Shown piece after piece: positions 1 through 7,234 of a stretch of 22,315 nucleotides of DNA (the stretch's first letter is position 1; each line of letters starts with the position of its first letter). The notes beneath the pieces are model-generated. The model saw only the letters and a program-made list of their open reading frames with translations. It did no database searches and was not told the DNA's origin. The DNA is taken from assembly GCA_964368965.1 (NCBI GenBank), contig CAYJDR010000036.1, positions 1 through 22,315 of the forward strand, read 5' to 3'. Made by a program: the position numbers and the translations under genes. This DNA comes from CAYJDR01 sp964368965 (GTDB lineage: Bacteria; Chrysiogenota; Deferribacteres; Deferribacterales; Mucispirillaceae).

Positions 1-2
1 GT

Positions 3-167
3 GACCCTGTTGCTGGTTATCCAACGCTTATTTGTATTGTCACATTTATTGGTGGCATACAGCTGTTTTGTGTTGGAATATTGAGTGAGTATGTATCAAA
101 AATATATTCAGAAGTGAAAAAAAGACCAGTCTATATTGTGCATAGAACGAATATTGATAGCAAATAA
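3..167 (+). CDS. GtrB/DPM1-like bactoprenol glycosyltransferase, 3' end only
   Basis: The window opens inside a gene read in frame 3 and ending at TAA 165-167; 54 residues are visible. They include GGIQLFCVGILSEYV and then KKRPVYIV. This is the typical end of GT2-family GtrB-type enzymes: the last membrane helix, a G-x-L-x-E-Y segment and a cytoplasmic tail with R-P-x-Y. In that family the enzyme moves a sugar from a nucleotide donor to undecaprenyl phosphate on the inner face of the membrane. The next gene starts 10 bases downstream, so the two are probably co-transcribed and this enzyme would supply its lipid-linked sugar. The catalytic domain lies outside the window, so donor specificity cannot be judged. 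The family is recognised from the tail alone. Confidence 0.8.
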   Translation, partial: DPVAGYPTLICIVTFIGGIQLFCVGILSEYVSKIYSEVKKRPVYIVHRTNIDSK

Positions 168-177
168 GGCGGTTGAA

Positions 178-2109
178 ATGTTAGGATTTTTAAAGTTGAA
201 AAAAAATCAAAATTATTTATTCGTGTCGGTGTATTTATTGACTGTTATTTATGTTTCGTATAACATACTTTATGAAGCAAATTGGACATTTGGTGATAAC
301 CTTGAATTATGGAGAACGACAGCAGGTGGAAAATGGAAGGAATTATCTGCTCAGATTATACCTCATTTAACACGCTTTAATCCTTTGGCATTTTATGACT
401 ATAATCTACTACTTTTTACACCGTATTATGCAAATGCACTAGCATATTATATATATGTAACATTAACTTTTTTGCTTTTTTCAATATGTTTTATAATATT
501 GTTAAAAAAAATCGCAGATAGTTTTACATATGCTTGGTCATTATTAATTGGAATCCTTTATTTTATTATTTTTATTTTTAATTATGGAAGTCTAGTGCTT
601 TTTCTTGATATTATATATCCTGATAGAATGGTATTAGTTGCACTTTCATTTTTTGCTCTATGTTATTATAATGCAATAAAATCAGATTCTACAATTTATT
701 ATATATGTGCGCTTTTTTGTGCAGTTATAGCTACATATAACAAAGAACCAGTTTTTGGCATTTTTGTTGTGATTGCATTGACGAATATTAGTTTTTATCT
801 TAAAGTTCTTTCAAGGAAGCATATTTTATTTAATATCGCACTTATAATCAACGGCTTAATTTTTACGGGTTTGTTTTATGTGTTCGTATATTCAATAAAA
901 ACAGGAAGTTATTTAGAACTAAATAATGAAGTTAGTTATTTTTCTATTTTTTTTATGCAAGTAAATACAAATAGAATTATTGCATGTGCAACCATTTTAT
1001 CATGTTTTCGTATGTATTCACTTTTATTTAAAACAAAAAACATAAAAAATTTATTTTATGATGTTACCTTGCTGGCTGGATTAGCATATGCAATTGCTTT
1101 TGTTATATTAAAGTTACCAACATTTTATTATACTATACCTGCTTATTTTTTAATGCTTCCGTCTCTTATGTATTGGACATTGAAAAGCTATGTTGTCAAA
1201 AAAACATTACCATTACTCATTACAATAGGATTGATTGTATTTTGTAATGTAAGTTGGCTAGAGCTAAAACAAATATTTGATATGGTGCATTACAGACGTC
1301 AGAATGAATTTATTTACCTTGAGAAACTTGCGCAAAAATATAAAGAAGGATATCAATTTGTTTTTATAGAAGAGTTTTTAAATGACGAAGACGGTTCAAG
1401 GAATATACAACTAAGAAATTATCATAGGGATATAGCTGTACTTGCTTTTAACTTTATACTAGGTGAAGAGAATTCGAGTAATGATTATTTCGTGTATGAT
1501 GATGATTTAGATGAATATGAACTAGATGATAAAATTGTTGTTTTTTATTCGGATTTTAATTTGTCAGGTAGTAAAAAGCAAATGGATAGTGCAACTGAAA
1601 AGAAACTTACAAACTTTAGCCATACAACTAAGCTACTCTCACTTTCAGTCTTTTATCCAAAAGTTGAGACATTAAAAGAACTTATTAGTAATAATTATTC
1701 TTTAAATACGGGAAATTATTTCCATGAAATAGTTTTGTTTGATGCTGGTTGGTCGGCACAAGAAGATTGGGGACGCTGGACAGATAGCGCAAATGCAAGT
1801 TTAGTTATGAAGGTTGCACCAGGTGTTAAAGGTGTTAAACTTGTTGTATCACACATGTTTATTCCAGCGAATGAGACCTTAGATATGACTATCTTAGTTA
1901 ATGGTATTGAAGTGTTATCAGAAAGCTATACACAACCAATATCTGAAATTGATATTCCGTTGCCTCAAGAAGTTGTTAATAACCTTGCAAACGACAACAT
2001 AATTAATATTGAACTACAAATGCCAAATGTTAAATCACCTAAAGAGCTTGGTTTAAGCGATGATAGCCGTAAGTTAGGTGTTGGATTAAAAGAAGTTAAA
2101 ATATATTGA
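178..2109 (+). CDS. Polytopic GT-C-like glycosyltransferase (GtrC position) with C-terminal WGRW domain
   Basis: 643 residues from ATG 178, preceded by AAGGCGG with good spacing; an upstream in-frame TTG at 136 would overlap the previous gene and lacks a site. The first ~370 residues are about ten hydrophobic helices. The first outer loop contains F-G-D-N-L-E-L, an acidic motif in the position typical of GT-C glycosyltransferases. A soluble, probably periplasmic part follows. From about residue 520 comes a beta-rich domain with Q-E-D-W-G-R-W-T-D that recurs in the SGNH gene two places downstream. Lying directly after a GtrB-like gene, it sits where serotype-specific GtrC transferases sit in O-antigen gtr operons. 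The inferred role is sugar transfer from bactoprenol to a surface glycan on the outer face of the membrane. Substrate and product are unknown; a non-enzymatic membrane protein is an alternative. Confidence 0.72.
   Translation: MLGFLKLKKNQNYLFVSVYLLTVIYVSYNILYEANWTFGDNLELWRTTAGGKWKELSAQIIPHLTRFNPLAFYDYNLLLFTPYYANALAYYIYVTLTFLLFSICFIILLKKIADSFTYAWSLLIGILYFIIFIFNYGSLVLFLDIIYPDRMVLVALSFFALCYYNAIKSDSTIYYICALFCAVIATYNKEPVFGIFVVIALTNISFYLKVLSRKHILFNIALIINGLIFTGLFYVFVYSIKTGSYLELNNEVSYFSIFFMQVNTNRIIACATILSCFRMYSLLFKTKNIKNLFYDVTLLAGLAYAIAFVILKLPTFYYTIPAYFLMLPSLMYWTLKSYVVKKTLPLLITIGLIVFCNVSWLELKQIFDMVHYRRQNEFIYLEKLAQKYKEGYQFVFIEEFLNDEDGSRNIQLRNYHRDIAVLAFNFILGEENSSNDYFVYDDDLDEYELDDKIVVFYSDFNLSGSKKQMDSATEKKLTNFSHTTKLLSLSVFYPKVETLKELISNNYSLNTGNYFHEIVLFDAGWSAQEDWGRWTDSANASLVMKVAPGVKGVKLVVSHMFIPANETLDMTILVNGIEVLSESYTQPISEIDIPLPQEVVNNLANDNIINIELQMPNVKSPKELGLSDDSRKLGVGLKEVKIY
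1735..2106 (+). repeat. Copy 1 of a duplicated C-terminal domain (WGRW)
   Basis: Encodes residues 520-643 of the GT-C-like protein. It matches positions 4775-5143 closely in protein and also in DNA, for example the shared stretch encoding L-S-E-S-Y-T-Q-P and the run up to E-L-G-L-S. Similarity at the DNA level points to a recent duplication or gene conversion. The domain resembles the WGRW-type end of some other extracytoplasmic glycan-modifying proteins (DUF7024-like, from memory). Confidence 0.85.
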
Positions 2110-2117
2110 GGTTTAAA

Positions 2118-3539
2118 ATGGTTTTTAGTTCGATTGAATTTATATTGTTATTTTTACCAATTACAATATTGGTTTATTATGCATGTAGGAAATACTTTTC
2201 TGCACGCGTTGCATTGTCATTTTTATTTTTGTCATCACTATTTTATTATGCGTATTGGAATCCAAAATATTTATACATAATTTTAGTGTCAATAATATTT
2301 AACTATTCAATTGGTTATGCGATAGAACAAACTAAAAAATATAAAAAACTAGTATTTTTATTTGGTATAATAGCGAATATTAGCGTTTTAATTTATTTTA
2401 AATATACAAATTTCTTGTTGTCAAATTTTTATAACTTTAGCGGTAGCGAATTTACTGCGTTAGATATCGTTATGCCTATTGGTATAAGCTTTTTTACTTT
2501 TCAGCAAATTGCATATTTATCTGATTTATACAAAGGTGTTGCGACTCAGTCTGGCAAAGGTTTTCTAGATTATTGTTTATTTGTGTGCTTTTTTCCTCAA
2601 CTTGTTGCAGGCCCGATTGTGCACCACAAAGAGATGATGCCACAATTTGCAATGCCAGAAAATACAAAAATCAAATGGGAAAATATATATTGGGGGCTTG
2701 TGCTATTCGCAATAGGTTTAACAAAAAAGGTCGTAATAGCTGATACACTTAGCCCATTTGTTCACCATTCTTTTGATGTTGTTGAAAAGTTATCATTTCT
2801 TGGCGCGTTAGTTGGTAGCCTAGCTTATACATTTCAGCTGTATTTTGACTTTTCTGGTTATAGTGATATGGCGATTGGTGCAGCGTTATTTTTCAATATA
2901 AAATTACCGTTCAATTTCAATTCGCCGTACAAAGCAACTAATATTCAAGATTTTTGGAAAAGGTGGCACATCACATTATCAAGGTGGTTGCGAGAATACG
3001 TTTATATTCCATTAGGTGGTAATAGGCGTGGTAATGGGATGACATTAGTAAACTTGTTTCTCACATTCTTAATTGGTGGTATATGGCATGGTGCTGCATG
3101 GACTTTTGTTGTATGGGGTGTATTGCACGGCATTGCGATTGCTGCACATAGGGTTTGGAATAAAGCAGGCTTAGTAATGTTTAAAAGCGTTGCGATTATA
3201 CTTACATTTATTTTTGTAAATTTTGCTTGGATATTTTTTAGGGCAATAAATTTTGACCGTGTTCAGTTATTTCTTGATGGTTTCATGATGAAAAACGGAT
3301 TTTATTTTATTGATGGTTTTACTGAATCAATCAGTGAATTACAAATAATCATATTTGTAATCGCAATAGTTATTGTTTTTCTTATGAAAAATAGTAAAGA
3401 AATATACGATAAGGGAAAACCAAGTGCATTACTGTCAGTGTTTTCAGTTATTAGTTTCTTAGTGATTATGTTTACCCTAGCTATTAAAGCATTAGATCCA
3501 AGCTTGCCACAAGGTGAGTTTATTTATTTTCAATTTTAG
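2118..3539 (+). CDS. MBOAT O-acyltransferase, AlgI/DltB type
   Basis: 473 residues. ATG 2118 is chosen because GAGG (2108-2111) lies six bases before it; TTG 2106 overlaps the previous stop and has no site. The start M-V-F-S-S-x-E-F-I-L-L-F-L-P is the AlgI signature. P-I-G-I-S-F-F-T-F-Q follows, then the conserved core W-K-R-W-H-I-T-L-S-R-W-L-R with Y-I-P-L-G-G-N-R-R-G, and G-G-I-W-H-G-A-A-W with the catalytic histidine. Around ten membrane helices are evident. Members of this family move an acyl group, often acetyl, across the inner membrane for O-acylation of extracytoplasmic polysaccharides, usually with a periplasmic SGNH partner. The next gene, eight bases downstream, is such a candidate. 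The target is probably the glycan built by the upstream transferases, which is inference from the operon. Confidence 0.93.
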   Translation: MVFSSIEFILLFLPITILVYYACRKYFSARVALSFLFLSSLFYYAYWNPKYLYIILVSIIFNYSIGYAIEQTKKYKKLVFLFGIIANISVLIYFKYTNFLLSNFYNFSGSEFTALDIVMPIGISFFTFQQIAYLSDLYKGVATQSGKGFLDYCLFVCFFPQLVAGPIVHHKEMMPQFAMPENTKIKWENIYWGLVLFAIGLTKKVVIADTLSPFVHHSFDVVEKLSFLGALVGSLAYTFQLYFDFSGYSDMAIGAALFFNIKLPFNFNSPYKATNIQDFWKRWHITLSRWLREYVYIPLGGNRRGNGMTLVNLFLTFLIGGIWHGAAWTFVVWGVLHGIAIAAHRVWNKAGLVMFKSVAIILTFIFVNFAWIFFRAINFDRVQLFLDGFMMKNGFYFIDGFTESISELQIIIFVIAIVIVFLMKNSKEIYDKGKPSALLSVFSVISFLVIMFTLAIKALDPSLPQGEFIYFQF

Positions 3540-3547
3540 GTGTAGTT

Positions 3548-5146
3548 ATGTTTGATTATAAAAAGCATTCAAGAAATATTATATTGGGCTTTATTTTTAG
3601 TACTATTATAATATTTGGTATTTATTTAGCATTAATTTATTTATATCGTCCATTATATATTCCTGCTGAGTATGGTGTGCAAAGCACTGTAGATATCAAA
3701 TTAGATTTATATGGGCAACGTGATAAAAGTAAGAATACTATTTTTATTACAGCTGGTTCTAATGGAATTTATGGCATCAATACACCTGTAATTAATGAAG
3801 CTATTAACTATGAATATAATGTATTAAATTTTGCAATTCATGCAGGAATGCCAATTCAGTTTTACTATAATTTGGTCGGTGAAATTGCTCAAAAAGGTGA
3901 TGTTATACTTTTGCCTATTGAGCATCACTATATAATGCATTCAAACGAGTTAACAGATTGGCATTACAAGCAGTTCTCAACATGGGCTAGAGATAGGCGC
4001 TATATTCTTCCTAGTAATATGCGTTATGACTTATTAATAAAAAATATTACAAGTTATTGGACACGTTTTAAAAATATAAATAAACAACTTCCGTTGCTTG
4101 ATAAGGTAGAACTATATAGTCATATCGGAGATGATGTTTTATCGACGTTAACTTATGGTCCATTTGGTTATGATTTATTAAGTAGTGGTGATTATCTTAT
4201 TGATTTGCCTAATAATAAGCAAAAAGATGGTTCGTATTTAAATGTGGATGCTGTATCCGAGGATTTTATAACTGATTTTAAAGCGTTTAAATCGGAGATG
4301 GACTCCAAAGGTGTGCAAGTATATATAGCGTATGCAGTTAGCCAAAGGCATGATAAGTTTGATTATGCTAATAGAGACGTTGAAGAACAGTTTATAAAGT
4401 TTAAAGAGCTATTTGCAAATATGGGTGTTGATGTAATTGGTAATCCAGAATTTTACAATATGGATGTTAAATACTTTTTTGATACAGAGTATCATTTAAA
4501 TGCTACAGGTTCGATATTGCGTTCACTAATTCTAGCTGATGAAATCAACACATTTGTCTTAAATAATCCACCAGCATATAAGCAAGGTGAAGAAGCTGAA
4601 TACTTTAAAAATAAAGAAGTTGAAGCGGAGCAATATGTTCAGATGTTGCGTGAAAAACAAGCCCTAGTAGATGCTGGCCGTAGAGAAAAAGAAAGATCTA
4701 TTAAAATAGATAAACTTATAATAATGTCAGTAAATAATAAGCTATTTGTTGGTGAACTAGTTGATAACTATGCTTTATTTGAGTCTGGCTGGTCTGGTCA
4801 AGAAGACTGGGGACGTTGGACTGACGGTACAAACGCAGAACTAACAATAAAAGTTACTTCGGATGTCAAAGGTGTGAAATTAAGAAGTAATATGTTTATG
4901 CCAGGTGATAGCACATTTGATTTAAATATTTTAGTCAATGGCACTCAAGTTCTGTCTGAAAGCTATACACAACCTGTATCAGAAATTAATATTCCGTTGC
5001 CTCAAGAAGTTATTAATAACCTTGCAAACAACAATATAATCAATATTGAGCTGCAAATGCCAAACGTAGCATCGCCAAAAGAGCTAGGTTTAAGCGAAGA
5101 TAGCCGTAAGTTAGGTATTGGGTTGAAAGAGTTTGAGATTTATTAA
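3548..5146 (+). CDS. Membrane-anchored SGNH-type acyltransferase partner with C-terminal WGRW domain
   Basis: 532 residues. One N-terminal helix (about 12-32) anchors a periplasmic body. T-A-G-S-N-G-I-Y-G-I-N places a candidate nucleophile Ser71 in the first SGNH block. D-T-E-Y-H-L-N-A-T-G around 312-321 fits the last block with catalytic Asp and His. This is the layout of DltD/AlgJ-like proteins that work with an MBOAT protein, here the gene directly upstream, to finish O-acyl transfer. A charged, probably helical linker (about 345-390) leads to a 123-residue domain from residue 410 with G-Q-E-D-W-G-R-W-T-D, almost the same as the end of the GT-C-like protein. The shared domain may bind the common glycan or hold the proteins together. 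Last gene of the operon; no clear terminator follows. Confidence 0.8.
   Translation: MFDYKKHSRNIILGFIFSTIIIFGIYLALIYLYRPLYIPAEYGVQSTVDIKLDLYGQRDKSKNTIFITAGSNGIYGINTPVINEAINYEYNVLNFAIHAGMPIQFYYNLVGEIAQKGDVILLPIEHHYIMHSNELTDWHYKQFSTWARDRRYILPSNMRYDLLIKNITSYWTRFKNINKQLPLLDKVELYSHIGDDVLSTLTYGPFGYDLLSSGDYLIDLPNNKQKDGSYLNVDAVSEDFITDFKAFKSEMDSKGVQVYIAYAVSQRHDKFDYANRDVEEQFIKFKELFANMGVDVIGNPEFYNMDVKYFFDTEYHLNATGSILRSLILADEINTFVLNNPPAYKQGEEAEYFKNKEVEAEQYVQMLREKQALVDAGRREKERSIKIDKLIIMSVNNKLFVGELVDNYALFESGWSGQEDWGRWTDGTNAELTIKVTSDVKGVKLRSNMFMPGDSTFDLNILVNGTQVLSESYTQPVSEINIPLPQEVINNLANNNIINIELQMPNVASPKELGLSEDSRKLGIGLKEFEIY
4775..5143 (+). repeat. Copy 2 of a duplicated C-terminal domain (WGRW)
   Basis: Encodes residues 410-532 of the SGNH-type protein. 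Same order of motifs as copy 1: F-x-x-G-W-S-x-Q-E-D-W-G-R-W-T-D, then I-L-V-N-G, S-E-S-Y-T-Q-P, I-P-L-P-Q-E-V and E-L-G-L-S-x-D-S-R-K-L-G. The upstream parts of the two proteins are unrelated, so this is a mobile domain and not a whole-gene duplication. Confidence 0.85.
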
Positions 5147-5404
5147 TAGGGTACTGCTGAAAAACATAAACTCTACATAGCCCATTAACAGCCATTCTAA
5201 CGAGAGATTTGAATGTGTCGAGGGGGATTAGAGTTATTGGGTAAAAAACAGGGCTAAATCAAATTTCATGAATATATTGTGCTAAGTTTTGCTTATGTTA
5301 TGAAACGATATTATCATGCTGACAACCTGTCATAATCGTCCTGATTACTGTTCCTTCGCTATTCGTTCGTCGGTTGGTAGCTTCAATTTCCATATTTATG
5401 GGCA
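5147..5404. other. Intergenic stretch between the glycan operon and the ancestral tRNA terminator
   Basis: No gene recognised. It holds only weak inverted repeats, such as TGACA-ACC-TGTCA near 5320, and a 31-codon minus-strand frame at 5298-5393 without support. It lies outside the integrative element, so it was probably the spacer between two convergent transcription units, the glycan operon and the tRNA operon, before integration. Confidence 0.5.
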
Positions 5405-5431
5405 ACAAAAAACCCTACTCGAAAGTAGGGT
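5405..5431 (-). terminator. Intrinsic terminator, ancestral end of the tRNA operon
   Basis: ACCCTACT (5412-5419), a four-base loop and AGTAGGGT (5424-5431) form a perfect 8-bp stem. On the minus strand it is followed by a run of six T. It lies 17 bases beyond the left att copy, on the side continuous with the tRNA 3' end and CCA. It is therefore best read as the original terminator of the tRNA-Met transcript, now separated from the tRNA by the 5 kb element. Confidence 0.85.
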
Positions 5432-5448
5432 GCAATAATTTAAAATGG

Positions 5449-5460
5449 TGGCGGTACAGG
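5449..5460 (-). repeat. Distal attachment site (attL), carries the ancestral tRNA end with CCA
   Basis: TGGCGGTACAGG. Read on the minus strand it continues TACCGCC-A-CCA-TTTT, that is acceptor strand, discriminator base and an encoded CCA, then the terminator at 5405-5431. This is what the tRNA 3' end should look like before integration. Confidence 0.85.
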
Positions 5461-5524
5461 CTATAGAAGTGAGTATTTAAATTATTGATATTAAATAAAA
5501 AATATTTTAACTGTTTCTACAATG

Positions 5525-5542
5525 CCCCCTAAAATACCCCCA
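5525..5542. repeat. Candidate integrase arm-type site, left end
   Basis: CCCCCTAAAATACCCCCA, 16 of 18 identical in the same orientation to 10359-10376. It lies 65 bases inside the left att copy. C-rich TACCCC repeats of this type are common near att sites of P4-type integrases, so arm binding is a reasonable inference. Confidence 0.6.
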
Positions 5543-5611
5543 AAAATAAAAGTGTATCATATTAGCCACAGTCTAAAATAAGTCTAGAAAAAGGCTAAAT
5601 TAAGGCTTGCA

Positions 5612-5948
5612 CAATCAACGAACGCAATTTATCGTTGGTTGTTAAGAGTAGTATATATTTTTGATTTATGCAAGTGGTTTGTATGCTAGGCTGTCGCTCT
5701 TTTTTGGGCGATAGTTCTTTGTAGGCTGTAAAGTTTTTAACGCCCTATTTTAATCAATCTCGCAATATTTTGTGACATTTAAAATTTCTTTAACCTTGTA
5801 AGGTGTACCAAAAATGTGACGCCCTTGTTTTAGAGCGTCATCTGGATAACGTTTCGTTATTGAGTGGTATTCTTTGCCAGCAACTCAATAGCAAAATGCT
5901 ATTAAGTTTTGGTTTCTCTTTTTTGAGTACCCAATACCAAAACGGTAT
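5612..5948. other. Non-coding cluster of hairpins at the distal end of the element; candidate origin or structured RNA
   Basis: Six inverted repeats lie in 340 bases. They are 5612-5621/5632-5641 (10-bp stem, one G-T pair), 5691-5699/5706-5714 (9 bp on the + strand RNA with two G-U pairs), 5818-5824/5833-5839, ATAACG-TTT-CGTTAT at 5846-5860, 5882-5892/5898-5908 (11 bp, one mismatch, 5-base loop) and ATACC-AAAAC-GGTAT at 5934-5948. No convincing gene is present in 5461-6024. Rolling-circle plasmids carry hairpin-rich double- and single-strand origins, and this element encodes a HUH Rep, so an origin is one reading. A non-coding RNA or a stack of terminators are others. No nick site was identified. 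Confidence 0.5.
5810..5839 (-). terminator. Putative terminator of the element's minus-strand genes
   Basis: The 7-bp stem GACGCTC/GGGCGTC (one wobble pair, read on the minus strand) is followed by ACATTTTTGG. It lies about 185 bases beyond the last element gene. The T run is short and offset by three bases, so it is a moderate candidate. Confidence 0.45.
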
Positions 5949-5991
5949 CAAGTTATTATGCCTCATCTGCTCAATATTGCATATTTTACCC

Positions 5992-6011
5992 TTTTTATAT
6001 ATTCCGCAAAA
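5992..6011. repeat. Direct repeat, copy 1, flanking the cargo segment
   Basis: TTTTTATATATTCCGCAAAA, identical to 7215-7234. On the minus strand it begins 13 bases beyond the stop codon of the exported-protein gene (TGA 6025-6027). Confidence 0.85.
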
Positions 6012-6024
6012 ATCAAATAACACA

Positions 6025-6612
6025 TCAATCGAAAGTAATTTTTGTCACTTTATAGTCTACATTCTTTTCTTGCCACTCATCAGGTACATTATTAAAACTC
6101 ATAAAAAGTCCTTTAGCAATTTGATATATATAGTTTGGTTTAAGAGGCTTGTCATTATCAATAAAATGCATTTTTTCCTCATAGATTGTCGTGTTATTTT
6201 TATCCTTAAAGTAAAATGTAATTTCAACGTTTGCAACTGTTCTATTACCGATATTTTTGATTTTAACATTATTCGTACCAATATATGTTTTATCATTAAA
6301 AAATTTAACTTCTATAGGGCTTATCTCTAAGTTATTGATATAGTCAAGATTGTTATTTTTGTTATCGTTAGATAACTTAGAGTTGTTCATAGCTGGATAT
6401 GCTTTTAGTTCCTCCATGCTCTTGTATAGTTCTTGTAATTTTTCATCTGGAGAGTTTTTAAGAACATCATTAACTTTTTCATCAGTTGCACCCATTCTTT
6501 TTAGCATTTGAGCAATTTCCTGTTTTTGTTTATCTGTGAGTTTTTCAACTGCATAAGAATTACTTACAGAAAATAAAAGACATAACATAACTAATAATAA
6601 CTTGAAATACAT
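6025..6612 (-). CDS. Exported protein of unknown function (element cargo)
   Basis: 195 residues. A classical signal peptide (about 1-21, ending S-N-S-Y-A before VEKL) sends it across the inner membrane. A mostly helical, charged section follows (K-Q-K-Q-E-I-A-Q-M-L-K-R-M-G). The last ~90 residues look like a beta-sandwich: V-K-I-K-N-I-G-N-R-T-V-A-N-V-E-I-T-F-Y-F with K-D-K-N-N. This resembles FxLYD-type domains found in bacterial surface or periplasmic proteins. No enzyme motif is visible. It has its own good promoter (6672-6699) with dyads around it, so it may be expressed independently of replication genes, as accessory cargo often is. A role in host cell envelope change or exclusion of other elements is speculation. 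Confidence 0.7.
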   Translation of the reverse strand: MYFKLLLVMLCLLFSVSNSYAVEKLTDKQKQEIAQMLKRMGATDEKVNDVLKNSPDEKLQELYKSMEELKAYPAMNNSKLSNDNKNNNLDYINNLEISPIEVKFFNDKTYIGTNNVKIKNIGNRTVANVEITFYFKDKNNTTIYEEKMHFIDNDKPLKPNYIYQIAKGLFMSFNNVPDEWQEKNVDYKVTKITFD

Positions 6613-6637
6613 ATAGCACCCCTTGTAATTTAACGTT

Positions 6638-6720
6638 AAGTAATATTACAATACATTACTTAGTATTAGTTATTATAGATTGATTTACGATAAATGCAAG
6701 TGTAAACGCATTTACGCTTG
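6638..6720 (-). promoter_or_regulatory. Promoter and dyads controlling the exported cargo gene
   Basis: On the minus strand TTGCAT (6694-6699), 16 bases, then TATAAT (6672-6677): a good sigma-70 type promoter. The -35 overlaps a hairpin, CAAGTGTAAA/TTTACGCTTG (6697-6720, 4-base loop, one wobble pair). In the leader is a second inverted repeat, AAGTAAT/ATTACTT (6638-6644, 6655-6661). Either could be an operator; the hairpin could also end the upstream 84-codon transcript. Confidence 0.6.
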
Positions 6721-6795
6721 TTATAATGCGTTATTAGCCAAATGTGCTACATGAATTTTGAATATTTGATTGTTTAGCTTTATTTGTTATATGCG

Positions 6796-7050
6796 TCATC
6801 GTAAACTTGAATAGTATTCAACATTATCATTTAAAAAATCATCTGCTATTTGCTGGAAGTGTTCAATAGCTATATTGCTGTATTTATTGTTTGCACATAG
6901 TCTAAAATAATCTTGAAACGATATAGCAATATCCTTGCTAGCGTGATTTAATAAGTAGCTATACATGTCTGCTTTTAGTGTTTTCTTACTTTGTTTTAGC
7001 TCTTGAGCTTTCTGTTTTAGATAGCTTTTTGCTTGCTCTGTCATTTTCAT
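6796..7050 (-). CDS. Small hypothetical protein, 84 residues
   Basis: Starts at ATG 7050 with AGAGG eight bases upstream. It is lysine-rich and helical at the N-terminus (K-S-Y-L-K-Q-K-A-Q-E-L-K-Q-S-K-K) and more acidic and aromatic at the end (N-D-N-V-E-Y-Y-S-S). There is no signal peptide or membrane helix, so it is probably cytoplasmic. I do not recognise the family. It lies 167 bases after rep and inside the 20-bp direct repeats, so it belongs with the cargo protein more than with replication. Its size and charge would fit a small DNA-binding or antitoxin-like protein, but no helix-turn-helix or ribbon-helix-helix is evident. Confidence 0.6.
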   Translation of the reverse strand: MKMTEQAKSYLKQKAQELKQSKKTLKADMYSYLLNHASKDIAISFQDYFRLCANNKYSNIAIEHFQQIADDFLNDNVEYYSSLR

Positions 7051-7214
7051 TGCGTCAACCTCTTGTGTTATTTTGTCGCTTTCGTATGTTTAAAATCAAT
7101 TCTAAGCAATTATTTTTTGCTTTTGGTGTAATTGGGCTTTTGCATATGCTTTTGTGCTTAGGATAAGTTTTACTAGTTCTTTTTTTATAGTCTGTTTTAA
7201 TTCATTGTTTTTCT

Positions 7215-7234
7215 TTTTTATATATTCCGCAAAA
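7215..7234. repeat. Direct repeat, copy 2, at the 3' end of rep
   Basis: Exact copy of the 20 bases at 5992-6011. It includes the last codons and stop of rep (L-R-N-I-stop). The 1.2 kb between the copies holds the exported-protein gene and the 84-codon gene, as expected for a segment gained or exchanged by recombination at a duplicated rep end. Confidence 0.85.

Noticed and set aside
5298..5393. 31-codon minus-strand frame (starts M-E-I-E-A-T-N-R-R-T-N-S-E-G)
   Set aside because: No ribosome site and no recognisable family; too short to support in a spacer.
5147..5404. Possible insertion-sequence end (GGGTACTGCTGAAAAA near 5150)
   Set aside because: No second inverted end, no target duplication and no transposase remnant.
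5838..6023. Minus-strand frame of 61 codons after the exported-protein gene
   Set aside because: It starts within the 20-bp repeat area, covers the hairpins and has no ribosome site; better seen as non-coding.
5803..6330. Plus-strand frame of 175 codons
   Set aside because: It runs antisense over the exported-protein gene and the hairpin cluster, has unlikely composition (many I, F, C) and lacks a ribosome site.
7051..7214. Open frame reading F-A-E-Y-I-K-K-K-N-N-E-L-K-Q after the rep end
   Set aside because: It has no start codon or ribosome site. A frameshifted rep tail was considered, but the normal stop is at a plausible place for the family.
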